A stretch of 64,000 nucleotides of DNA from Salinactinospora qingdaonensis (GTDB taxonomy: Bacteria; Actinomycetota; Actinomycetes; Streptosporangiales; Streptosporangiaceae). How positions within the stretch are numbered: position 1 is the first letter of the stretch; every line of letters starts with the position of its first letter. Under the pieces are notes generated by a model. That model did no database searches and was not told where the DNA came from. It was given only the letters and a program-made list of their open reading frames with translations. Of the stretch, positions 34,498 through 43,600 are shown in pieces. The stretch is from the NCBI RefSeq assembly GCF_039539445.1, contig NZ_BAABDD010000003.1, positions 62,001 through 126,000 of the forward strand, given 5' to 3'. Both the position numbers and the translations under genes were made by a program.

Positions 34498-37400
34498 ATG
34501 CCGGTGAGGATGAACGATCCCGGGGGACGGATGCTGCGGTGGGAGGTCATCAACAAAAGCGAGGACCCCACACCGGGGGACGTGGAGCAGGTCGAGCGGA
34601 TCAAGAATTACTACCGTGACCTGGCCTCGGTGACGACCCGCGCGTGGGAGCGGGTCAAAGACGGCAGCGCCATCGCCGACGGCGAAGGCGAGGCCATGAC
34701 CGCACTGCGCGAGGTCATGGACGAACTGCCCGGCATGCTGGAGAAGGCCAAAAGCTCCTACAGCCTGGCGGCCGACGCCTACGAGAGCTACTACACCGCC
34801 CTGAAGACCGGCCAGGAGGAGACCCGCAAAGCGATCCTCAACGGCGAGGCGGCCTACGAGAAGCACAAGGCCAACCCCGACGACGAGCAGGCCGAGCAGG
34901 AGTGGCGGGACTACGTCGACATGGCCCAGGCGGCCATCAACGAGTTCATCATCGACATGGCCAGCGCCGCCAGCGACCTGGAGACGGCGGCCCAGGACGC
35001 GATCCCGCCGCGGGACTTCCTGGAGCAGGTCGCCGACTTCTTCTCCGACAACCCCTGGCTTCAGGTCGCCATCGGCGTGGTGGCCGGCATCGTCGTCATG
35101 CTCTGCCCGCTCAGTTGGGTCGGATTCGCCATCGCCGCCGTGCTCGGCGGGCTGGTGCTGGCCATCGACATCGCCCAGTTGATCAGAGCCGACGAGTTCG
35201 GCTGGAATAGGAAGACCTTCATCACCCTCGGGCTGGGGCTGCTGGGCTGCGTGCCCGGCGGCGCCGTCGCCCGCGTCGGCGCCGGGATCATGCGCGGCGG
35301 CGCCGCCCTGGGGCGGGCCGGCGTGACCCGCAGCGGCACCATCGGGCGGGGGATCACCTCCATGGCCCAGTCGGTGCGCAGCGGTGTCGGTGCCACCGCA
35401 GTCGGACGCGGCATCACCAACTCCCGCGCCTGGTACTCCTCGGTCAAGGCCGGCGCCTGGCGCGGCCCCAAGGTGAGCATTGCCACCCAGTTCGGGATCA
35501 GCGGCACGCAGGACTTCGCGATGGGGCTGGGCGCCAACTACGTCGTCAAAAAAGCCATGGGCGAGAAGATCGACACCGGACAGTTGCTCCTGGAGACGGC
35601 GGCCACCACGCTGCCGGGCTCGGCCGTGGGCAGCGGGTTCCAGCACTACGACATCAGCTTCAACCGCGTCGACGGGTTCAACATCTCGGCCAAGCACAAC
35701 GGCGACGTCCTGCCCACCTCCATGGGGGTTAACGACATGTCGCCCGACATGTCGCCAAGCCCGGTCACGGAAGGCAACTTCGACGGTGTCACCTCCGACT
35801 TCTCCGGCGGCAGCGGGGAGGTCACCACGCCGGAAGGAGTGCAGACCAACATCTCCACCGACACCGGCGGCGCCCCGAACGTGCAGACCACCACTCCCGA
35901 CGGGCTGACCGCCACCTCCGGCTACGACAGCGCGGGCGACCTGTCGACCTCGCAGGTCTCCACCGGGAACCCGGGCAGCGGCGAAGGCTACTCCGTCAGC
36001 CACGACCTCTCCGGCGGCTCTCCCGAAACCACGGTCACCACGCCGGCACCCGACACCATCGGCGGCGACACCGGGTCGCCCACGGCCACCACCGCCGACA
36101 GCTCCGGCGTCACCAGCAGCGGCGACTTCGGCACCTTCTCTTTCGACCGTTCCGGCGCCGCCCCCGACCAGGCCCCCACCGCCCACTACGACTACTCCGA
36201 CCCCGCCTCGCCCACCCCGGAGGCTCCGGACTTCCAGGCCGACTTCCCCGGCACCGGCAGCGCCGAGGTCAGCACCCCCGCCCACACCGGCGACGGCCCC
36301 CAGGTGAGCGTCGACACCACCCCCGAAGCGTTGAACGTGACGACCCCCGACACCAGCGTCGAGGTCACCACCACCCCTGACGGCGCCACGGCGACGTCGG
36401 TGGGCGGCACCGACGGGGCGCCGGCACCGAGCTACCACAGCGGCGACCAGCGGATCAGCGTCCCCACCGGCGGCAACGCCGACGCGAGCGCGACCCACAC
36501 CGGCCACGGGGCCGCCCTCGAAGGCCCTGACGGGACCACGGTCACCACCTCCGACTCCGCCGCCGTTCCCACCGACATCCGCCCGGGCGGCTCCGGCGGC
36601 CCCGACTCCATCCAGCACCGCGCCGGCGAGGGAACGGTCGAGGCCCACACCGGCGACTCGATCAGCGCCGCCAACCACCACGGCGACGTGCTGGTCGCCA
36701 GCCAGTCCGGCGACACCACCCTCGCCCAAAGCGCCGGCGGCGCGGGCAGCGCGACAGCCGCGGGCGCCGCCGCACACTGGAGCTCCAGCGGCACCGCCAG
36801 CTACAGCACGGCAGGCCCCGCCGGAGCGCCCGCGGGCCACCGGTCGGCCTCGGGCGAGGTCACGTTCGGCAACGCCCGAACACAGCCGGACGGCACCGTG
36901 CAGCACCCCGACTTCAGCGTCGACCGCGACGGCACGCTCACCATCCGCGACGGCGACGGCAACACCTGGAGCTTCGACACCCACGGCAACCCGCTATCGA
37001 CCAGCGCCCCCGACGCCGCCCCGCCCACGCTAGGCACCGACCCCGATACGGGCGCGCCGACCTTCACCGCCCAGGACGGCACCACGGTCTCCCTCGACGC
37101 CAACGGCCCCCGGGTCACCACCTCCGACGGGTGGTCGGTGTCGGCGGCCCGCGGCGGCGACCCCTCGGGCAACGCCGACATCACGGTCACCGGCCCGCGT
37201 GACGCGGGCGGCGACCGGCTCAGCCTCACCCACGGCGCCGACGGCGGGCTGCGCGCCGAAGGCGGCGGTTACGCCCTCGACACCGGCAACGGGTCCACGG
37301 CCGCGACCACGCCGGAGGGGGCCGGCGCCCTCTCCCACGGCGCGGGTGAAGCGGGCGTGCAGTCGGGCGACTGGCGAGCCAACGTCACCGGCGCCGGCGC

Positions 37401-39513
37401 CGAGGTCACCCACCCCGGCGGCAGGATCGACCTCGACACCCAGGGCGGGGCTTCCCTCAGCGGCGGCCATGACGGCACGGGAGCCCCCGCGTGGCAGGTG
37501 CGCTCCGACGCCGACGGCGACATCGGCGGCACCACCGGCTCGGGGACCGACGTCACCGCCTCGCGCGAGGGCGACGTCACCTTCGGCAACGGCGACACTC
37601 AGGTCACCCGCGCCTCCGATGGCGAGCTCACCGTCAACGACGGCAACGGGCTCACCGTCACCCAGCCCACCACCGGATCGGCGGCCCACGTCGACGCCGG
37701 GCCGGGCCGTCCCGCCGTCGATGTGGGGCCGGAGGGCTCCACGGTCACCTCACCCGATGGCGGCGCCCACCACGTCGACCAGGACGCCGCCGGCAACCAG
37801 CAGGTGCGGATCAACGAGGGCGAGCCGGGACAACCGACGATCGACGGCAACGGCACGGTACGGGTCACAGACGCACGCGGGTCGGTGGCGGCCACGGCGG
37901 AGGGATTCGACGCCCACGGCGCCAACTCCCACGTGCGCGGCGGCGACGGCGGCACCACGATCGACACGCAACAGCGCTTCTCCCCCGACTCCACCGTCAG
38001 CCACCACTCTCGAACCGGCACGGCCCCCGACGCCCCGGAGTCGCTGGTCACGGTGGAACGCGACGGGGCGACGAGCCGCTACGACACCGAAGGAACCGTC
38101 CAGCAGAGCTACGACGACGGGCGGCCCGGTGCGCCCAGCGCCACCCGAGACTCCGAGGGCACCACGACGGTGGAGACCGGCCACCACCACCGCTCCTCCG
38201 ACACGGTCTCCGAGGGGCCGACGATGCGGCGCAACCCCGAAAGCGACACCACGACGGTGGAACACGACGGGTTCCGAATGAGCCAGACGCGGCCCGACGG
38301 CCCCGACACCCCCGTGGGTACCGAGGTCCAGCCCGCGCCGGACGCGCCGGTGGCCCGGCACAACCCCGACGGCTCCTCCACGGTGGAAGCGGGCGACGTC
38401 TCGGTGCACCGTTCGGCCGACGACATGATCAGCGTCACCGCCGGTGACCGCGACACCCCAAGGGTGGAGTGGGAGCAGGGAGACGGCGGCGCCACGACGA
38501 CCGTGCGCGACGGCGACGGCACCCCCGTACTGCGACGCGACCCCGACGGCAGCATGCGCAACTCCCGGGGCGAGGACATCACCGGAGACGGGGTGGACGC
38601 CACACCGGACCACCCCGGCTACCACGTGACCCGCGACGGCGACGGATCGGTGACCCTCACCCGCGATGGCGACCCCTCGACCACGATCAGGTTCAACGGC
38701 GACGGGAGTACCTCGTATTCACGGAGCGACTCCACCACCCACGTGGACCTCTCCCCCACCGGAAGGCCGACGACCACTCAGCACGCCATCCCCGACGCCG
38801 AGCCCACCACGACAGTCCGGCAACTCCGCAAGGGCGAGATCGAGATCGACCACCGTCCCTCCCCAAGTGGCCGGGAACACAGCCTCACGCGGATGGACAG
38901 GCACGGTAACGCGGAATCGCGCATCCGCGGCACCGATCCCGACGGCCGCGCGACGAGTTGGGGTGTGGGCATCGACAACCGCGGCCAAGCCACGAGCGTC
39001 GACCAGCGCAGCCCCAACACCAATCCGGTACGGCTGCGCCCCAACGGCGAGCTCAAGGAGACCAGCGGCCTGTGGGAGAACTACCTCGCCGGCGGCGAGT
39101 TCCGGAAACCGGAGAAGCTCTACAGGCTTGCGGAGGACGGTTCCGATCCGGGGCGCCCCATCGTATGGGGGGGCATGAACCAAGACGAGTACGGAAGGAT
39201 GAAGAGAGAGGCTCTGAACGAACTCCGCAATGACGCGGGAAACCTTCCCGGCCTGTTGAATTTCAAGTCCCCAGAGGAAGCCATAACGAACTGGCTCTAC
39301 AGCATACCCAAGGGGATAGCCCAGGCCCGTTACGCCAACACACCTCTTATGGGCGAAGACAGCATATTCACAGAAATAGGATGGAAGTTCGCCGCCGAGA
39401 CGGCAAAGGTCCACACCACCACCGACTGGGAAACCTCCTGGGACGCCCACGAAGAACACCAAGAGGACTTAGAAGACATAGAAGAAGGACTACAACCAGA
39501 AAAACAACAATGA
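34498..39513 (+). CDS. giant T7SS effector / polymorphic-toxin-like protein (1671 aa)
   Basis: The N-terminal ~180 residues are helical and WXG100/LXG-like in character (DVEQVERIKNYYRDLASVTT, ELPGMLEKAKSSYSLAADAY). A hydrophobic double segment follows at about 190-230 (LQVAIGVVAGIVVMLCPLSW, FAIAAVLGGLVLAIDIAQLI). Residues about 390-1550 are Gly/Asp/Thr-rich degenerate beta repeats with DGTTVTTSDG-type units. The last ~130 residues (ENYLAGGEFRKPEKLYRLAE to EEGLQPEKQQ) are a distinct charged domain I do not recognise. This is the layout of a polymorphic toxin: export head, repeat shaft, exchangeable tip. From about nt 39170 codon use turns AT-rich, suggesting the tip was acquired separately. 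Its stop overlaps the next gene (ATGA). Confidence 0.75.
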   Translation: MPVRMNDPGGRMLRWEVINKSEDPTPGDVEQVERIKNYYRDLASVTTRAWERVKDGSAIADGEGEAMTALREVMDELPGMLEKAKSSYSLAADAYESYYTALKTGQEETRKAILNGEAAYEKHKANPDDEQAEQEWRDYVDMAQAAINEFIIDMASAASDLETAAQDAIPPRDFLEQVADFFSDNPWLQVAIGVVAGIVVMLCPLSWVGFAIAAVLGGLVLAIDIAQLIRADEFGWNRKTFITLGLGLLGCVPGGAVARVGAGIMRGGAALGRAGVTRSGTIGRGITSMAQSVRSGVGATAVGRGITNSRAWYSSVKAGAWRGPKVSIATQFGISGTQDFAMGLGANYVVKKAMGEKIDTGQLLLETAATTLPGSAVGSGFQHYDISFNRVDGFNISAKHNGDVLPTSMGVNDMSPDMSPSPVTEGNFDGVTSDFSGGSGEVTTPEGVQTNISTDTGGAPNVQTTTPDGLTATSGYDSAGDLSTSQVSTGNPGSGEGYSVSHDLSGGSPETTVTTPAPDTIGGDTGSPTATTADSSGVTSSGDFGTFSFDRSGAAPDQAPTAHYDYSDPASPTPEAPDFQADFPGTGSAEVSTPAHTGDGPQVSVDTTPEALNVTTPDTSVEVTTTPDGATATSVGGTDGAPAPSYHSGDQRISVPTGGNADASATHTGHGAALEGPDGTTVTTSDSAAVPTDIRPGGSGGPDSIQHRAGEGTVEAHTGDSISAANHHGDVLVASQSGDTTLAQSAGGAGSATAAGAAAHWSSSGTASYSTAGPAGAPAGHRSASGEVTFGNARTQPDGTVQHPDFSVDRDGTLTIRDGDGNTWSFDTHGNPLSTSAPDAAPPTLGTDPDTGAPTFTAQDGTTVSLDANGPRVTTSDGWSVSAARGGDPSGNADITVTGPRDAGGDRLSLTHGADGGLRAEGGGYALDTGNGSTAATTPEGAGALSHGAGEAGVQSGDWRANVTGAGAEVTHPGGRIDLDTQGGASLSGGHDGTGAPAWQVRSDADGDIGGTTGSGTDVTASREGDVTFGNGDTQVTRASDGELTVNDGNGLTVTQPTTGSAAHVDAGPGRPAVDVGPEGSTVTSPDGGAHHVDQDAAGNQQVRINEGEPGQPTIDGNGTVRVTDARGSVAATAEGFDAHGANSHVRGGDGGTTIDTQQRFSPDSTVSHHSRTGTAPDAPESLVTVERDGATSRYDTEGTVQQSYDDGRPGAPSATRDSEGTTTVETGHHHRSSDTVSEGPTMRRNPESDTTTVEHDGFRMSQTRPDGPDTPVGTEVQPAPDAPVARHNPDGSSTVEAGDVSVHRSADDMISVTAGDRDTPRVEWEQGDGGATTTVRDGDGTPVLRRDPDGSMRNSRGEDITGDGVDATPDHPGYHVTRDGDGSVTLTRDGDPSTTIRFNGDGSTSYSRSDSTTHVDLSPTGRPTTTQHAIPDAEPTTTVRQLRKGEIEIDHRPSPSGREHSLTRMDRHGNAESRIRGTDPDGRATSWGVGIDNRGQATSVDQRSPNTNPVRLRPNGELKETSGLWENYLAGGEFRKPEKLYRLAEDGSDPGRPIVWGGMNQDEYGRMKREALNELRNDAGNLPGLLNFKSPEEAITNWLYSIPKGIAQARYANTPLMGEDSIFTEIGWKFAAETAKVHTTTDWETSWDAHEEHQEDLEDIEEGLQPEKQQ

Positions 39514-39976
39514 CTCCCTTCGAAATAATATTCGGCCACGACGCCGAAGAACTCACCGAATACCTCTGGCTCCTCGTCGCACCCGCAGTTTTTATTTTAA
39601 TAAAATTAATCTCCAGACCACACCCCGAACAAGGAAAATTCCCCAACCCAACAGAGGTTGAAGCCGCAACGAAACCCGTTGTCGAAGAGCTCAGACAAGA
39701 AGCACCAGCACTCAAACAACAAATCAACGAAACACTCGAAACCACCGACGACCCAGAAACACAACAAAAACTACAAAAACAACTCAAAGAACTAAAAAAG
39801 ACATCTACCAATACGAAAGCTCCTGGGACAACCTCTACAGCATCCAAACCGCAGACGAACAAGCACTCAACCGCGCCAACGCCGCCCGCCACGCCATCCT
39901 CCACACCCGCGACAACATCTACAAAATCCGCGACCAGGTAAACGACATCATCAACTGGGACACCGAAACCGAATAG
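39510..39976 (+). CDS. small membrane-anchored partner/immunity-like protein, complete only with a -1 frameshift
   Basis: The zero frame encodes a membrane segment (LWLLVAPAVFILIKLIS) and a charged helix up to LKELKK, then becomes a low-complexity Thr/Ser/Pro tail ending at 39941. The -1 frame continues the helical protein as DIYQYESSWDNLYSIQTADE and NAARHAILHTRDNIYKIRDQ to a TAG, giving about 155 residues. The join lies at A AAA AAG. Codon use (CAA, AAA, GAA, ACA) is strikingly AT-rich on both sides of the join and shared with the toxin tail. ATGA overlap with the effector gene suggests a toxin-partner pair; immunity is inferred from position only. Confidence 0.6.
39794..39800 (+). other. 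A AAA AAG slippery heptamer in correct phase
   Basis: The heptamer is in zero-frame phase (CTA AAA AAG), the same sequence used by E. coli dnaX for -1 frameshifting. Slippage here would join the two protein-like frames exactly. No clear upstream Shine-Dalgarno stimulator or strong downstream stem was found, so a one-base homopolymer error is the main alternative. Confidence 0.5.
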
Positions 39977-40287
39977 ACCCCCGCAACAGCCTGTCGCGAC
40001 AATGGGCGCCCAGGAGCACCGAGCGCTACCGGCTTGTGATGGCGTGCCGAACGAAGTGGTCACCCTCACATCCCCTCCGCCCCACCGCTGCTCTGCCCCT
40101 TTCCCACTTCCTCTCCTGCTCTGCCTTCCGCCCCAGCAGCACAGCGAAAAAGATTGAACCCGCAGCGTCCCAACTCCGTACAGGAGTATGACGGCGCCTT
40201 CGCCCCGGCGGGGCGAGCGCGCCCGCACCCAAGTCCACAGACCACGGGGCTCTCTCGTGGCCGGTACTGACCAAAGGGGTTTAGGAC

Positions 40288-40584
40288 ATGCCGAGCTACT
40301 CGGTCGACTCTGACCGGACCGCCGAAACCTCCAGCTCCCTCATCTCCGAGTTCGAGGAGTTCCAGGAGCGGCTGGAAGGCATCAAGAGCAAGGTCGACGG
40401 TCTGCTTGAGGACGGCTACAACACGCCGGGGGCCGAGAAGGACTTCAAGCCGTTCTTCGAGCAGTTCCACCAGGGTTTCAAGGACGTCAACAACGGCCTG
40501 GAAGGCATCGGCAAGTACGTCAAGCAGGTCGGTGACTCGTTCCAGAGCACCGACGAGGAACTCGGTAAGGGCCTGAGCGGCTGA
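40288..40584 (+). CDS. WXG100-superfamily (Esx-like) protein
   Basis: The 98-residue protein is a predicted helical hairpin: SSLISEFEEFQERLEGIKSK, then KDFKPFFEQFHQGFKDVNNG and a third short helix ending STDEELGKGLSG. Length and helix pattern fit the WXG100 family, but the turn carries no W-x-G; Phe residues take that place. It is encoded just before the EccC-like ATPase, the usual position for a substrate or co-substrate that the motor's C-terminal ATPase domain recognises. The 310 nt upstream of it show no gene beyond the end of the partner gene. Confidence 0.8.
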   Translation: MPSYSVDSDRTAETSSSLISEFEEFQERLEGIKSKVDGLLEDGYNTPGAEKDFKPFFEQFHQGFKDVNNGLEGIGKYVKQVGDSFQSTDEELGKGLSG

Positions 40585-40608
40585 GCGGCCCGCCCACATT
40601 CGCCGACA

Positions 40609-40639
40609 GGCTGTCCCGGTCGTGATCCGGGGCAGCCTC
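40609..40639 (+). terminator. hairpin between the WXG100 gene and eccC
   Basis: AGGCTGTCCCGG pairs with CCGGGGCAGCCT with one mismatch around a 7-base loop, 25 nt after the WXG100 stop. It could reduce read-through so that the small secreted protein is made in excess over the motor. Confidence 0.55.
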
Positions 40640-40670
40640 ATGTTGTCTCGTCTACCGGAAGCATCAGGCC

Positions 40671-43600
40671 GTGCGTCTCATCTTCACCGCAACCGCCCCG
40701 CAGCCCGTGCCCGGCGCCGCCGAGCCGCTGCCGGGGCCAACCACCGATCTGCTCGTCGAAGCCGACCCCAGCGCCTCGGTCAAGCAGCTCGCGATGGCGA
40801 TCGCTCCCAGCCTGGGGCTGCCTCCCACCTTTGACGGCTGGGCACCGCGGCTGTACGTGGGCGACCGCCAGATCAACGGCAACAAGTCACTCACCGAGGC
40901 GGGGTTGCGCGACGGGTCGATCGTCAGCGTTGGGACCCTTGAGCCGACGCGGCTGGGCGAGCCTACGGCCGCCGCGGAGATCCGGGTGGTCTCAGGACCC
41001 TCGTGCGGTTTCGTGCACCGGCTCGACCCTGGCGACTACACCATCGGTGATGTGGTGGCAGCGAAGGTGCCCGTGCCGTCGTCGGGGATGTCAGTACGGG
41101 TACGGGTCGACGTAACCGGTAACGTCACGTTCCTCGGCGTCGACGGGGACGACATCACGGTGGAGGCCGAACCGGCCGAAGCGGGAACGGCGTGGGAGCC
41201 TGGGCAGCAGCTCTCGCTAGCCGACAGCCTGCTGGAGGCCCACCCCACGAGCCGCCCCGACGCGGCCGTGCTCAACTCCCCCGACGGCACCGGCCTGGAC
41301 TACAACCGCCCGCCGCGACTGCACCCCGCCCCCACCCGCACGAACTTCCGGCTGCCCGCGCCGCCGCAGCCGCCTGACCGGCCGCTGGTGCAGTTGCTGG
41401 TGATGATCATGCTCCCGCTGCTGATGGCCATCGGCAGCGCGCTCGTCTTGCAACGGATGCACTACCTGCTCATCGGTTTGCTCGCGCCGATCTCAGTGCT
41501 GGGCATGCAGCTCATGCAGCGCCGCACGAGCAAAGCGCGCTATGAGCGGGAGCTGAAGGAGTACAACGAGAAAGTCGAACGGATCACCGCCGACGCCAAG
41601 GACGCGCTCGCCGCTGAGCAGCGCGCTCGACGGGAGAGCTGCCCCGACCCGGCCACGGCGCTGCTGTTGGCGACGGGGCCGCGGGCCCGGCTGTGGGAGC
41701 GGCGCCGCACCGATGAGGACTTCACGCTGCTGCGGGTGGGCACCGGCGCGGTGCCCTCCAAGGTCGTCCTCAACGATCCCACCAAAGACGACCACCGCAA
41801 GGAGGTCACGTGGCACCTGCGCGACGTGCCCGTGACCGTGTCGCTGCGGGAGACCGGGGTTGTGGGCGTGGCCGGGCGCGGTGACCTCACCGACGCCCTC
41901 AACCGGTGGCTGGTGGGCCAGCTCGCCATCATGCACAGCCCCACCGAACTGGAGATCTACCTGCTGTCGTTGGGCCGCGACGAGGCGCAGTGGGCATGGG
42001 CGCGGTGGCTGCCCCATCTGCGCAGCCGGACGCCGAACGTGTCGCTGAGCCGCGTCGGGGTCGACGCCGATAGCTGCGCGCGCCGTATCGCCGAACTGCT
42101 GTCGATCGTGACGGCGCGGAGCGGCCCGCAAGCGGCGGGGGCGGAGCCGGACAGCGACATCGTGGTGGTGCTCGACGGCGCGCGGCGGCTGCGCTCCCTG
42201 CCGGGTGTGGTGCAGTTGCTGCGCGAGGGCCCCGCGGCCGGGGTGCACGTGCTGTGTCTGGACACCGAGGAGCGGCTGCTGCCGGAGGAATGCCAGGCCG
42301 TGGTGTCGGTCTCCAGCGAGGAGGGGTTACGGCTGCACCGCACCAAGTTCGACCGGGTGGAGGATGTACGTATCGACGCGCCGCCGTTGAGCTGGGCTGA
42401 ACGGGTGAGTCGCACGCTCGCGCCGATCCGTGACAGCGGCACCGCCGAGGAGGAGGGGTCGCTGCCGCGCAGCGCCCGGCTGCTGGACGTGATCGGGCTG
42501 GAGCCGCCCGACTCCGAGGTGGTCGCGGCGCACTGGGCGGCCAACGGGCGGAGCACCCTGGCCACGCTCGGCGCGGGGGTGGACGGCCCGTTCTCGGTGG
42601 ACCTCCGCCGCGACGGCCCGCACGCACTGATCGCGGGCACGACCGGGTCGGGAAAATCCGAACTGTTGCAGACCTTGGTGGCCTCGCTGGCGGCGGTGAA
42701 CCGGCCAGAGGCGATGTCGTTCGTCCTGGTCGACTACAAAGGCGGCAGCGCGTTCAAAGACTGTGTGCGGCTCCCCCACACGGTGGGGATGGTGACCGAC
42801 CTCGACACCCACCTGGTGAGCCGCGCCCTGACCTCCCTGGGGGCAGAGCTGCGGCGCCGTGAGCACCTGCTGGCCGACGCCGGCGCCAAGGACATCGACG
42901 ACTACATCGACTACCTGGAGCGCGACCCGAACCTGCCGCCGATGCCGCGGCTGCTGCTGGTGATCGACGAGTTCGCCTCTATGGCGCGCGAGCTGCCCGA
43001 CTTCATCACGGGTCTGGTCAACATCGCCCAGCGGGGACGCTCGCTGGGAATCCACCTGGTGTTGGCGACGCAGCGGCCGGCCGGGGTGGTCACGAACGAC
43101 ATCCGCGCCAACACCAACCTGCGGATCGCGCTGCGCATGACCGACCAGTCAGAAAGCCGCGACGTCATCGACTCCGCCGAGTCCGCCCAGATCAGTATCG
43201 ACACGCCCGGGCGGGCCTACGCGCGGCTGGGCCACGCCTCGCTGCTGCCGTTCCAGTCGGGCCGGGTCGGTGGGCGTCGGGTGGTCATGTCGACCACGGC
43301 CACCGACCCGGTGGCGCACCCGCTGCGCTGGAGCGACTTCGCGGCCCCGCTGCCGGTGCGCCAAGAGGAGGACAGCGAGGCCAGCGGGGACGTGGAGGTC
43401 ACCGACCTGACCGTCCTCGTGGAAGCCGTGCAGCAGGCCGCGGACCAACTGGAGGTGCGGCGCCAGCCCAGCCCGTGGCTGCCCGCGCTGCCCACCGCGA
43501 TCACGATCGCCGACCTGTTCCGCGGCTCCCCGCTGAACCAGCCCACCCAAGGCACGCTGCAACCGGTACCGATCGGCCTGCTCGACCAGCCTGAACTACA

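Noticed and set aside
34390..36984. An 864-codon open frame antisense to the giant effector gene
   Set aside because: It is a shadow of the GC-rich, repeat-rich sense gene. Its translation is Val/Gly/Ala/Arg low complexity with no family resemblance or ribosome site.
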